A stretch of DNA of 64,000 nt from Glandiceps talaboti (lineage: Eukaryota; Hemichordata; Enteropneusta; Spengelidae): positions 22,415,592-22,479,591 of the forward strand of contig NC_135554.1 in assembly GCF_964340395.1 (NCBI RefSeq), in the 5' to 3' direction. The translations under genes and the position numbers were made by a program. The notes beneath the pieces were generated by a model. It was not told the DNA's origin, did not search any database, and was given only the letters and a program-made list of their open reading frames with translations. Below are positions 34,729-46,513 of this stretch, piece after piece; position 1 is the stretch's first letter, and every line of letters begins with the position of its first letter.

Positions 34729-34815
34729 TTATCGGAATTCATCAACATCGTCTGGTCTCTGTGGTTTCTTCAACAACATGAATATCAAGGCAATAACAAA
34801 AGCCAACACAAGTGC
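34729..34815 (-). CDS. Polycystin-1-like fragment, last recognised exon: membrane segment, then stop
   Basis: The acceptor ACGTTTACAG is followed by ALVLAFVIALIFMLLKKP, then QRPDDVDEFR and TAA. It continues the PVK|xLxLAFxxALxxKKP block of polycystin-1-like proteins across a phase-0 junction. Intact family members continue for several more membrane helices and a long loop. Here the frame stops 28 codons in, and no GT donor precedes the stop, so the product would be truncated. No later polycystin exon is visible in 32274-34728. Confidence 0.6.
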   Translation of the reverse strand, partial: ALVLAFVIALIFMLLKKPQRPDDVDEFR

Positions 34816-34916
34816 CTGTAAACGTGTAACAAGAAAATATTAATTGGTATCGAAGGAAAATAAAGTTCATCTGGACAGTTTAAGATAAAACATGGCTGAT
34901 AAATGATGAGAATATT

Positions 34917-35031
<115 letters not shown>

Positions 35032-35073
35032 GATATGTATGTCCGTCACCAAAGCTATGCTGATGGATAGATC

Positions 35074-35381
35074 ACTTTAAAATGACGCGTGGATGAGGAT
35101 TTGGTATTTATTTCGGATTTTTTAATTTATAAAGTAATGTTATCAAGGCTTACATGTTTGTAACAGTACTCAATAAATTGCAAAAGATTTATAAATGTGT
35201 AAAATGCGTCAAGTTTTTAGCACATTTTTTAGCTTTTTGCGATGTATTGAGTTACAAACACAGAATTTGTCAATATTGCTTTCCATTGATTTTTGAAGTA
35301 GGAATCATGATAAAGTTGTTTTGTAAATTAAAAATCCCCAAATAAATACCACCAAATCCTCATCCATATGGCCACTTTATA
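35074..35381. mobile_element. MITE family A, complete foldback element
   Basis: The left half reads GTGGATGAGGATTTGG, TATTTATTTCGGATTTTTTA and TTTGTAACAGTACTCAAT. The right half is its inverted complement (ATTGAGTTACAAA, AAAAATCCCCAAATAAATAC, CCAAATCCTCATCCATATGG), so nearly the whole 300 bp folds back on itself around about 35220. A truncated relative is at 10639-10853. No coding capacity. Confidence 0.85.
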
Positions 35382-35426
35382 ATTGTTTAATACCACGATT
35401 ATCTTGTAAGAGACATAAATACCTAC

Positions 35427-36064
35427 CTTGACTGGATCAGCAATCGCAACAGAGAAAATATTGAAGTGAAATATGTTGTCAGCCATGTCTTCGATACTTC
35501 AGGACCCCAATCTAGACTGTACGAGACGACAAAGAAGCAGGACAAAAATGCCGACGAAAAAACGATACACCAGCCCAAGCTGGACTCAGTGGCGGCTTAG
35601 GGGAATCCTCGTTAGTAGTCTCGTCTGTGCTGTGTTCTTGTATCGGTGTCACTGTATTGTACCGTCTCGACTTCAGGAAGAGTATCGGCATCAGCATAGT
35701 CGCTGGCATGGTGATCAAGGAGCTAATAAAAGCGATGTACAAAGTACCGAGTGAAAATCTTAATGGACCTAGGGTGACCACCTTTGTCGCGTCTACTCTA
35801 TCTGCTGTATTAAAGAACATAGCATTTGTGATCATGGATAGACACAGGGCAGCTGTACAGCACGACAGTCTTTGCACTCGGGTAAAGTTACTCGGCAATG
35901 GTCGGCTGAAGAGTGAACCCCACAGGTAGTCATCATTTAAGCGCACATTGTTTGAAAAGAGATGACGGAAACCAGCCAATTGGCAACCATCGGATAGTGA
36001 TAAAATTCGCTCCATCTGTTGACCCTTTTTGTCACCAAACCATTCATAACAGACAAAGTGATAT
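35427..36064 (-). CDS. Polycystin-1-like fragment, main exon: end of PLAT domain and first membrane helices, frame-disrupted
   Basis: The acceptor TTTCTTTCAG is followed by YHFVCYEWFGDKKG, LAGFRHLFSNNV, DDYLWGSLFSRP and SNFTRVQRLSCC. The last is the hallmark leading into the first membrane helix of polycystin-1-like proteins. A helix AALCLSMITNAMFF and a second LGTLYIAFISSLIT follow. After PKPPLSP the frame shifts: WCIVFSSAFLSCFFVVSYSL and VSKTWLTTYFTSIFS continue the family pattern in the next frame, and a further shift gives FSVAIADPVK up to the donor AAG|GTAGGT. Each shift fits loss of one base. These proteins are large membrane receptors related to polycystin-1, often linked to cilia or sperm. 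Pseudogene or assembly indels are both possible. Confidence 0.8.
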
Positions 36065-37427
36065 CTGAAAGAAAGAATTATAACATTAAAAAAAAAATTT
36101 TTTTGCTAAATTTGATTTATTTGTCTCAAATAACACAACGCAGTAGAAATTCATAGCGGGTTGTCAAAGAAAAAACTCTGAATAACAGAAAATCTGGTTC
36201 AAGCATATCATTCAACATCCAGTTTGAAAAAAGTCAACAATATTCACTATCTGAATTACAGTATACAAATGCAAAATTTGATGTCTAAATATCTTAGTTC
36301 AGGACATGGGGCGTGTAGTCCTACAATTTCTTAGATTGTTGTTTTCCTTGTCTACAGGCTAAATATAACAATGTTTTGACTTGAATATATTTCCCTAACG
36401 AACACTTTTAGTATAGAGCGTATATTGATACATTTGTAGTAGCAGGATTCGTGTGATATTTTTTGAAAACAACAACCTAAAGCAATAATGTGTGCCCCTA
36501 TGGTTCAGGACTGCTCATGATTATAGAAGAAAGTGGTTTTTTTCATATTCCGTTTACATTTATGGGCTCCATACACAAACATACACCTCAAAAGATTTTT
36601 TGTTTTACTTGGTCACACTGTCACATCAAACATACACGTTTATAACCTGGATTGATTATAGTCAACGCGTAGTGATCGCAATACAATTATTCGTTGAAAA
36701 GTGGTTACAGTTTTGTTATATCAGTTATGCATTGTTAGCCCACTATTGGCCTCATGCTAAAAAAAAACAGAGGCGTGACCATTCTTGTGAGACCAAAATA
36801 ACATTCGAAAAATTTACGTTCAATGAACATTGACTAAACCATAGACACCAACGTTGGTGGAGGGTCTATGCTTAAACCTAAACAAGCGGATTTATCTGGT
36901 TTGTGTGCATTTTTTGGACATAAAGTATATGTGTCTCACACCACGTACTTTTGTGGCAATAACTACACGTCACTATACTGTTCATTTAGCCAGTGTTGAG
37001 CACTTAACACACCTCTATTATAGGGGGGGGGGGGGAGTTCACAAAAGATCAACTTTTCTAAAGTACATAGCCCTGAAATGTTCCTTGCAACTCAATGACT
37101 GAATAAGGTTTGAAAAAGATGAATGAATTTAAAAAAAAGATGATGGTCCTTCCTCGGTGGGCAGTGCTTAGGCTGAAGTCACACACTAACTATACAGTGA
37201 TTCACGTTTACCACAAATCACTAAACGACCTGCGTTTACCTGTTCCCTACAAGACCGCCCTCTAGGGGTCAAAACACCATGACCATCTCTCCGCATGATC
37301 TCTTCGTGTGTTCAATAACGCTAAGAAATTACATTATCCACACATGTGTATACACAACAACAAACTACCATACGTTTTTCGTGATCAAAAACGAATTAAG
37401 TATCTCCTTTACCAATAATATTCTTAC
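36065..37427 (-). other. Intron of the polycystin-like fragment
   Basis: About 1.36 kb between GTAAGA and TTTCAG. Contains a poly-G run near 37023-37034; no repeat family recognised. The open frame at 36492-36833 is on the opposite strand and unassigned. Confidence 0.55.
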
Positions 37428-37588
37428 CTTTCTTTTGAATGCATTTCAACCACCTCTGAACGTTCCATAAACCAGGGATCGCACAATTTATCCACAGTTC
37501 TGCATATTCCAATTTGCATACATCTCAATGGCCCCAGGTGATGTTCTAAGGACACCACAAAACTACGGACACTTCCTGATCTCAGTTT
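37428..37588 (-). CDS. Polycystin-1-like fragment, upstream exon: C-terminal half of the PLAT domain
   Basis: After the candidate acceptor TACGATAG the frame reads LRSGSVRSFVVSLEHHLGP, LRCMQIGICRTVDK, DPWFMERSEVVEMHSKE and splits an Arg codon at AG|GTAAGA; the next exon begins with the missing A. PLAT domains of polycystins read RGSVxSFLxxxxxxLGPLxxxRIWHDN...PSWFLxRVxVxDL, so order and spacing agree. The HDN-like segment is replaced by CRTVDKLC, a departure from the family. The acceptor position is inferred; the rest of the domain should lie further right but was not found. Confidence 0.68.
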
Positions 37589-38019
37589 CTATCGTATGAA
37601 TCAAGCACGAGAACAAATGACAATGAGAACTGGGTTACAGATAAATTAGATTTACACTTGCTGCAAATGAACCATTTAAAAAAAATATATATTTTGTTAA
37701 ATATAACGACTAGTGTAACTCTCAACATTGTAAATCATAAGGTATATTGAATCACCTAATACTCGAATGAATAACAGTATACGGTTGACCGGACACTACC
37801 TTTGAATGATATTAATTACTCTATCACATGCTATGTAAATCCATTTGTTATTCCACAGGTCAACAGAGTATGACGAAGTTGTTTTTTTCTGCTCAGGAGA
37901 AGACACAAGGGAGCCTTCAGTAATTACAGGGGGGGGGGGGGAAGGTGGAATCAGGCCCGTGCTATATTGCGTAAAACATTACCATCCCCCGACTCCATTG
38001 TGCTAAAAAGTGACCCCCC

Positions 38020-38319
38020 TCAATTTCCGTTCTCTACATAAAAATATTTAAAAAAACAAGGTGTAGATGCTCCCAGAATCAATAGTTTAATGGATTTAAT
38101 TCCCAACGCTGCCACCACTGTGAAAGTTTTAAAGGTATTGGTTATTTCCCAACTATTACCACCTTTAGTGAATTTGTGTGAAATCGGCACTGCATTAATC
38201 AATACCTTTGTGTGGATCTCATTGGCTGAGCTGTAGACTAGAAAATTTACTCCCAAACAATAGATGGGCACACTCCAGATATTGTCGGGACTGAGGGCAA
38301 CATCTCCACAATAGTATCC
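38020..38319 (-). CDS. Possible further upstream exon, unassigned
   Basis: After the acceptor-like GTTATCAG the minus strand is open: GYYCGDVALSPDNIWSVPIY, CLGVNFLVYSSANEIHT, then NTFKTFTVVAALGI. The pattern (LP)xxxLGxxFxVYS ... TFTVVAA recalls the N-terminal repeat of IgGFc-binding-protein-like extracellular proteins, but the match is from memory and weak. Same strand as the polycystin-like exons, 430 bp upstream of the nearest; it may belong to that gene or to another one. Confidence 0.3.
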   Translation of the reverse strand, partial: GYYCGDVALSPDNIWSVPIYCLGVNFLVYSSANEIHTKVLINAVPISHKFTKGGNSWEITNTFKTFTVVAALGIKSIKLLILGASTPCFFKYFYVENGN

Positions 38320-39880
38320 CTGATAACTTACAAAACTGTTCCTGTTTTACTCCTGTGAGACCCGCTGTGACTTCTCTCCTCACATCAAACCTGACAATTA
38401 ATTAATTATATGGTTGTCAGCAGCGATTTGATTGCGATGTCACAGAAGAAAAAGGTGATTGGACCAGGCTAATTGGGAACAGACGTAAGGCTGGTTTTAA
38501 TATCTTAACTGCATTGTTTTATTCATAGGGGCAGAGAAAATTCATTTCCACCTATCCGGGAACACGTGATCTCTCTAAAATAGAGTTGAACAATGTGGTA
38601 AATCTTATTTCGGAGGGCTCCCATATAGTGGCAAGGCATTGTGGGAATTTAATAAGGATAGGAGCTTCACGTCCCCCATTGAAACAATTCCCCAGACTTT
38701 ACTTGGAAAAAGGAGTTCGCGTTCGCCTAGGCGAGACGAAGTAGTCAATTGATACCCACCTTTAAACTTGTCCAACTACTATCCATGGAAAATGTAAAGC
38801 AGGTTTGTAATTTAGGTAGATATTTAAAACAGGCAGGCATCCTACGTTCTGTGCATATATCAATATAATTTGTATCAGTACATTCCTCAACACGTTTCCT
38901 TTGTGACGTTTTTTTTTTCTAGTTCTGTAACTGATGAGCAGAAATTGCTCAAAGTAAATAAAGAATTGACATATTTTTACATGCTGTGCCTATTCATCCA
39001 ACATTGTCATTTTTTGTTACCCTAAACCCTTTGCATTCTTACTTCTACATCTACACTATACGGACTTACATGTACATGTATATGACCAGTCTAATACAGA
39101 GCTTATTGTTATCTGTGACTGTGATAACTCTCGTAACTCACTATGAAAGTTATTGGCGTTACAGATCAGCGCCATAGATATGCTACTATGTATATGGGGG
39201 GGGGGGGGGGTTAAGCTACTGACGTCACAGATCAGCGCCATAGACATGCTACTATATATGGGGGTGTGGGTGGGGATAACCTTTTCAATGAAAACGAGGA
39301 CTAAACCTCACTGAAACACCACTCCGACCAGTAAAAACATAGCCAAAAGACTTATCTTTGTATTACTATCTCAAGAAGTTCTGGACACGGTCTATGGGCT
39401 AGTAAAAAAACCGGCTAGTAAACAAAAGAGAACGGTGATTAACGATTGAAATTTGATGATATTGATGACTTCCAATTTTGTCTGAGTACTTACATTGTGT
39501 AATAAAATGTTATAGCAGCATACCTACAACAAAAACGAGAGCCATATTTAATATTTAATATTTTTAATCATACAATGTCAACAATGAATGAAAGAAATTG
39601 ATGAATAACGACTGAGGTGACGTTGTAACAACATATGCTACTGAATGCTGTATTATTATAATAACATAATGTATGCAAACAAGACGGCTATATCTATTGA
39701 CTAGCTAGGAAATAGAAACCTAGTACAACATATTTCAAACTTTGTATAACCCATTTACAAACTACTCGTGGACCTGAATAAGAATTGACAATGCTACTCT
39801 AAGAGTGAATGCACATTAGCACACTAGAAAGTTGTAGAGGAGAGGGGAGGGGGGCGGGGTAAGAGCTTGTACTACATCTA
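38320..39880. other. Gene-free stretch with a short duplication
   Basis: 39150-39262 contains two tandem copies of TACAGATCAGCGCCATAGAT (second with CACAGATCAGCGCCATAGAC), followed by G runs; unit about 70 bp. Nothing else recognised. Confidence 0.45.
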
Positions 39881-40301
39881 CACATACATACATACATACA
39901 TCTATACATCTATACATACATACATACATACATACATACATACATACATACACACACACATACATACATACATACATACATACATACATACATACATACA
40001 TACATACATACATACACACACATACACACATACATATATACATACATACATACATACATACATTCACACACACATATATACATGTAGACATACATACATA
40101 CATACATACATACATAGAGACAGACATACACACAAACATACATACATACATACATACATACATACACACATCCACCCACCCACCCACCCAGCCACACACA
40201 CAGAGACAGACATACATACATACATACATACATACATACACACAGACAGACAGACAGACAGACAGACATACATACATACATACATACATACATACATACA
40301 A
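39881..40301. repeat. Compound (ATAC)n / (ACAG)n / (CCAC)n microsatellite
   Basis: Blocks of ATAC, ACAC, CCACCCAC (40170-40190) and (ACAG)n (40240-40266) follow each other. Open frames of up to 167 codons on both strands here reflect tetranucleotide periodicity only. Confidence 0.97.
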
Positions 40302-43300
40302 GTCTCAAAAGAGAAGGTAAATGACAATAGATATAATTGTATCTCTTCAGTTTGGTTTTATTATTCATAAAAGACAAGAGTTACAAAATAGCTTGGTATT
40401 ATTTACAAGTATTTCATCTCTTCATTTTAGTAAGTAATTATGTACAACCACAGTTATTATTACATTAACATACAAAACTGTAAAGTTACATATATTCACG
40501 CTTTTTAGTTCTTGCTAACCCCATCATTGGCTTGTATCAGCAAAAACTAAAATCTGTACTATTACACAAATATGGTACATACATACATACATACTCAATA
40601 TTTTAGGCCATTGAAAGAAAAATACTTGAGACATTGAGTAAAAGTCAATTTTAAGTAGCTAACTGTACAAAAAATGGAGACATTAAATAAGACATGCTAA
40701 TTTTATGCAAATAAAATAGATGAATATTTAGGTAATAATTGTAAATTTCTTAAGAACAGCTACAAAAATTGACACACAGCATTGATCTGTGTCGAATAAT
40801 AAATGAGGTAGGATATGAAAGGGTAGGTTTTAATTCATAAAGCTAGGGAGTCAACATTGGATTTTTCACAAAACTAGGAAGTCTGAAATGCAAGTAACTG
40901 CTGTTGTTACCATGGTTATAGCCAAACACAAATCCTTTGGAAATAGTCAAAACACATTGTATATTGAGGATGGTTTCCATGGCAACCCATAAATGTTGTG
41001 AATGGCACACAAGTAAACAATTTAAAAATATATCAACTTGAAGTACGTTGTCTCACATCAAATGTTTGTTGACAACAAAAAGCAAAAAAAAAAATGACAC
41101 TGAAAGACAAAGTTATAGATTTTATCATCATTCAAGATTGTCTGATTCTGAACACAATTTCACACTGGTCAACAAAAAAAAGCATTGCTGTGACCTTTGA
41201 CCTTGATATCAGGGAGTTTGGGCATCATCACATGCTAGCTATTGTATAGAGCTTTGCTTTGGTTGATGCACATTTTAAGCTACACGTTAAATAAATTTCA
41301 CACAAAAACTTAAATGTGATCCATGTTACATTTCATAAACATGTCTCTGTGTACTTTGTAATCAAATCTGAACTGAAAAATATATCCCAAATGATTGTCA
41401 TGGCGGTTGGTCATTCTAGCACAACAGAATGTCATTTTTGCTTGACATCACAACAATTTTTGGTTTTGTTTTTGTACATACCGGTATTCAGTACACAAAG
41501 ATTATTATGATCATAGTTGTATGAAACAGAGACTGAAATCTACGTGAAATCTACATAATTTTTTTTTTGTATTTTTTTCCTTGATCATATCGTTAATGTG
41601 ACAAAAAAAGCCCTGTTTTTCGCAGAATAAACATTCTTTCGTGTGTTTTATCAGTTATAGAAACGCAACAACCTCTGTTAGGATATATTGTTGCCATAGC
41701 AACATGTATTGATTCTTAAATCAGAAGACAAATGCACTAAATGCAGAAACAATCGCATACAAAAAGTCGTTGTCAGTCTCAGAAGGTGTCAAAAATGAGA
41801 TCAATTACAATGAACAGTCTGCAAAAAACTCTAAATAAACATATCACTGATTTCAACATGGGAGGTAGACTTGGGATAAATCATTACATGTATGTGAAAA
41901 AAGTTTGAAACATTACAACAAGTGTCGGTTCAAAAAAAAAATTAAAAAAAATTAGTAATTGTGTCATTACTTTTTATCATTCTGCCAAGAATAAACAAGT
42001 ACTGGTATCTAGCTTTGGAAGATAAATAAGCAACTAATTTGACATGAACTAAAACTGAATCTGATTCAAGGGAGGCATTAAGTAATCAAATTCAATTTTA
42101 AGACTTGAAGCATCAGTATGAACGATTTTTTTGACAGAAAAATCACCGAAATTTCAAACAACATGGAAAAAACAAAATAATACTCCAAAATAATAGTTCA
42201 TTGACTGAAATTTATTTTAGCTATTTTTCTCATTTTTGATTTATCATGGTACATCTGAAGCATCAACATGAATGATTTTGACAGAAAAAAAAAAAGAATT
42301 GTGTAAGATATGTGAAAAACAAAATCAATCTTCCAAAATACTGTATTTCACTATACAGTCATAGTCATCACTATACACGTAGAGATTCATGAAAAAAACC
42401 CAAAAACAAATGCAGTGATTGAAACTTAAATCTATCAATTAAAAAGTTGTTCATTTCTTTCTATAACTTTCCTGTATGTAAATTTCATTTCACAGTGCAC
42501 ATTATATGTTTTAATTTTGAAATTTTCAAAAAATGGTTTGTGATGGTTTATATATAAACTAGACATTGTAAATTGTTGATGTATACAAGCAAAGCCTCTT
42601 TCCATATCAAATGATATCCTACAGAATATGTTTGCCCTCTTCATATTTTCGTAATTTTTCTGATACAAATTTTCCGTTTTCGTCAAATATTTGAAAAAAA
42701 AGGTTAAACTCTGATCAAAACAGTACCCTTTCACAAAGTCTTTCCTTGTTAATATTGTTTTTGAAGGCTTGGTTTTAGCATATATGAATATTCAAATTTG
42801 AATATTTGATTTTGATTTCAGAAATCATGGTACCTCTCCACTTTAAGTATTGGGGCACTGAAGAACACAACAGACTGATAAGTGAACATCGTAGGTGGAG
42901 CTGCACATCATCGGAGGTCTCCAGACATCTATCCACTCCCAGCATGCAGTGCTCTCAATTTGTTTGGCCATAGGTCATTCCCAGCATGCAGTGTCCTCAA
43001 TCTAATCAATATGGCTGCCTTTAGATTATTCCCAGCATGCAACAATAAGAAGGCTACAAAAAGCCCATCAGAAATGGCAGGTTGTATATAAAGTATGACT
43101 TAGGTTGTTTTGCAATGGACACTTGAATGGAAGAAGCACATTTACTAATTCAATCAGTTGTATTACATTACTTCAAAAACAATGCCTGGCTCTGTAAATA
43201 TTGCATACAAAAACCATAGCTTATTAATTTGAACACACACACACACGCACACAAGAACACACAACCTCCCCTCACCTCACACACTGGAGTTGTAATAATC

Positions 43301-43600
43301 AGTTGTAAACATACTATTGGTTACATTTACCACACAAAGTGACTGATATGTTATTTTTGATCAAAATTTGTTTCATTTTTTTTTTGTTCGGGCACTTTCA
43401 TATCACAATAAAGAGTTCATTATCCTGACTTATAGTTAGTTAGTAACATGATTTGAACTTAATGTATTAGAGGCATGAATTATTCCAATCAACCTATGAG
43501 ATGTAATCTTACCTCAAATTGAGGTTTAAGGGTAATAAACCAGTTCAGGTAATCAAATAGTTTATATATATAAATCAAACAGTACAGATAACTAAATAGA
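40302..43600. other. Intergenic DNA between the polycystin-like fragment and NIM1
   Basis: Very AT-rich. X-box-like palindromes at 40906, 40973 and 41690. About three copies of CATTCCCAGCATGCAGTG lie at 42935-43040. No gene found. Confidence 0.45.
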
Positions 43601-43965
43601 TGACAATTCAATGGCTCACATACCTAAACAGTTCTGATAATCAATATGATCATGTAACCAAATGATTCAGATAACCAAACAGTTCAGATAACCAAACTGT
43701 TCAGATAACCAAACTGTTCACATAACCAAATAGTACATATAACCAAACAGTTCAGATAACCAAATGATTCAGATAACCAAACAGTTCTGATAACCAAACA
43801 GTAAAGATATCAAAACTGTTCAGATAAGAAATGGTTCAGAAAACCAAACAGTTCATATAATCAAACAGTACAGATAACTAACAGAACTAAGTTCAGATAA
43901 CTAAACTGTTCAGATGACTACATTTCAGGTAACCAAACTATTTATATAATCAAACTGTTTGGATA
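43600..43965. repeat. About 16-bp minisatellite (CAGATAACCAAACAGTT)
   Basis: TTCAGATAACCAAACWGTTC repeated roughly 20 times with drift and some degenerate units (AGTACAGATAACTAAAC). Confidence 0.92.
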
Positions 43966-45410
43966 ATCAAAACAGTCTGAAGTAATGACAGAGCTCATTT
44001 CTGAGATAAATATTGTTCAGATAATGAACGTTTAGACATTACAGTACAGTGTCTAGTGCATTAAAGAGCATGCTAATTTGGTTACGTGAACCGTGGTCTG
44101 AGCATGCCCGTAATTATTCAATACGTGAAAACATGTTGATTAAATTTGGACAGTGATACATTTCATTCAATAAATTACTACATTGTCTTCACACTTAAAA
44201 AGGAAGTTACTATAAAACTTGTTTAGAAATGGCTTTGTAAAAGCTAAACAGTAATGGCGTCTTTTAAGTTTACATTTTAAAAAAAAGAAACTAAGAAGGG
44301 GTCTCTTTTATGCTGACTAAATATCTAAATTATCTTTAAAAAAAAATGTAAGATCGAGAAAGATTGCTTTTATTCTGACATGAATATCATTTGAATATTC
44401 TATCTCTTTTACGTACTTGATCTGACCAAACTTTATCGCTATAGAAACAAATGGTTCTCACAAGTTTTACATAAAATCTCTCTAAAACTGATTTCAACAA
44501 GATTATTCAGATTGTACTTGACAAACAAATTGGGTGAACTTGAAACCCTGTATAAGACAACTTCATAACTTATAAGTTCATGTCCACATCGACATAAAGT
44601 ATACTTTGAGTATTTATGGACAATTTAAAGGATGTAAATTTCACTATAAATAGATCAAAATCTTCTTGAAAAATCCTAAAATTATTTGGACTTTCTAGCT
44701 TTTAGGAATGCTTGACTTGTCATGTTTGTTATGCTCTCATTGGATGGATGCTGACAACCTTTGACATGTTAGTAATGACTAAGAGCCAATCAAATTCCAT
44801 TTATCAAGGCTGTGCATGAATTATGCAAATTACATCAACTGCTGACTAGGTCAAGATTTGTGATTTCTGACAAAGGAAGTGGACGCATCTCAAAAAAACT
44901 AGTGAGGAACTTAAGTATTTCAATTTGGTAGCACCTAACTTGTGGAAATACAGATTTTATATGGAAAAAATAAAACACCAAAGTTGCTTTGGGACTTCGT
45001 GAAAATGTTATTTGCTACTGTATTGACAGGCAACTTTGTTTAAAAAAATAATAAATGCAAGTTGAGGTGGTGAAGAAGGAATAGGAATTTATTGATTTAA
45101 AAGGTGTTACCATGGTAACTTAGTGAAGGACGGATCTAAAAACTGAAGTAAACCTGTTGGAAGGATACTGACGTTGTGCTGTGTACAAACTGTGTTTACA
45201 CAAGACCTATGATTGTGCTTTACTGTTTGGTAGAAAGAGTGGAATGATATTATAGATTACAATGTGAAAATGCAGGTCAAAAGGTCATGACCTAGGTGAG
45301 TAAAATAGTTCTGATACAATGAGAAATATTGCTCAGAATGTTTTGTTGTTTTATAACAAATAGATACATTAAATTGCATGTTTGAAATTAGACAGCTCAA
45401 ATTGTTTGCT
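43966..45410. other. Region 3' of NIM1, no gene seen
   Basis: AT-rich. A perfect palindrome GTTACCATGGTAAC is at 45106-45119. TTTATT words (AATAAA on the minus strand), for example near 45086, could serve as polyadenylation signals for NIM1, but none can be preferred. Confidence 0.4.
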
Positions 45411-45690
45411 ATAACATTATCAAGGCATTCACTCCTTTGAACTTTCTTATTGAGTCCCCAATCAAGGTGCTTGTTATAATATCATCAAGGCATTCATGCT
45501 AATCTTTCCAGATGTTCAACCCTGACCAATCAAGGTGCTTGTTATAAGATCATCAAGGCATTCATATTAATTTCATGATGTTTGAATCTGACCAATCAAG
45601 ATGCTTGTTATGATATATTACACCAATCAGAGCCTTTGTTGTTTCAAATTGACCTATCAAGATACTTGTTACAACACAAGCAAGGCATAA
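45411..45690. repeat. About 66-bp tandem repeat just 3' of the NIM1 stop
   Basis: ATCAAGGTGCTTGTTATAAT and ATCATCAAGGCATTCATGCT recur about every 66 bp, three clear units then two degenerate ones. It lies within the presumed NIM1 3' UTR. Confidence 0.85.
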
Positions 45691-45766
45691 TTATAAGCAT
45701 AATCAGTCTTTGGGACTTCTGGACTCCTGCTGTTTCCATCAAACAGTACACTAAGCTTCCGAATCA

Positions 45767-46513
45767 TTACAAAATAGTGCAGAACTTGGATGCTTTTGAA
45801 CCTCCCCGATTAGAAGTGCTGTCTTTATTTAGTTTCTTGCCACGTCTATCTTCCTTGATAAGTGTTGGAGGAGGTGTTGGGGGTTCAGAATTCTTCTTCT
45901 GTATGCGATGTAGAACAATGCGATACGTACCCGTTATACTGTTGCGTGAATCTTTATCTCGAGTTTGTTCAAAATGTTCATCACCGATTCCTAAATCTTT
46001 GAGAGCTGCCTGAACTTCCATTTCTTCTGCACTCGACGATTTATCAAAATGAGGCGTGAGCTTGTACTGGTGATGCGCCCTCGGGAACTCCTGACCATCA
46101 AGCCACGCCGCTTTCTTAATTTGTGCAAGTGTTAATCTGTCTGACGGAACTGGTTTAAGTATACCTTTGATAATCGCTTGACAATCTTCGGAAACATACG
46201 ATGGTATCGTATAGGATCCATCTAATATACATTTTTTCAACTTTGCGACTGTTTCGGCACGGAATGGCATGAGTCCTGTGACCATGAAATATAGTAGTAT
46301 ACCCATAGCCCATAGGTCGACCCAGTGCCCAATGTAATTTTCATCTTTGAATAACTCTGGAGCTGCATATGGTGGCGATCCACAAAATGTATTTAATGTT
46401 TCACCAGGTTTACACATGGTACTGAAGCCAAAGTCACCAATTTTCACAAGTCCATTTGAAGCATAGAAAACATTTTCTGCCTTCAAGTCTCGGTGTATGA
46501 TGTGTTTGCTATG
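45767..46513 (-). CDS. NIM1K: NIM1 serine/threonine kinase, last exon: catalytic loop to C terminus
   Basis: The acceptor TTTACAG (AG at 46514-46515) opens [16 protein letters not shown]: catalytic loop with Asp and the KxxN pair. Then come DFGFS (magnesium-binding Asp), the activation segment [14 protein letters not shown] with the Thr phosphorylated by LKB1 in AMPK relatives, [15 protein letters not shown] and [15 protein letters not shown]. After the kinase domain, [30 protein letters not shown] and a basic tail end in SKFCTIL and the stop (45767-45769). The RNSITGxYRIxLHRxQ and SKFCxIL blocks are specific to NIM1 rather than to MARK, SIK or SNRK. All 248 codons are in one frame. Junction phase 0 fits the previous exon. 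Confidence 0.95.
   Translation of the reverse strand, partial: HSKHIIHRDLKAENVFYASNGLVKIGDFGFSTMCKPGETLNTFCGSPPYAAPELFKDENYIGHWVDLWAMGILLYFMVTGLMPFRAETVAKLKKCILDGSYTIPSYVSEDCQAIIKGILKPVPSDRLTLAQIKKAAWLDGQEFPRAHHQYKLTPHFDKSSSAEEMEVQAALKDLGIGDEHFEQTRDKDSRNSITGTYRIVLHRIQKKNSEPPTPPPTLIKEDRRGKKLNKDSTSNRGGSKASKFCTIL

Noticed and set aside
39816-40377. Open frames of 155-167 codons on both strands
   Set aside because: Same effect of ATAC, ACAC and ACAG microsatellites; composition is pure repeat.
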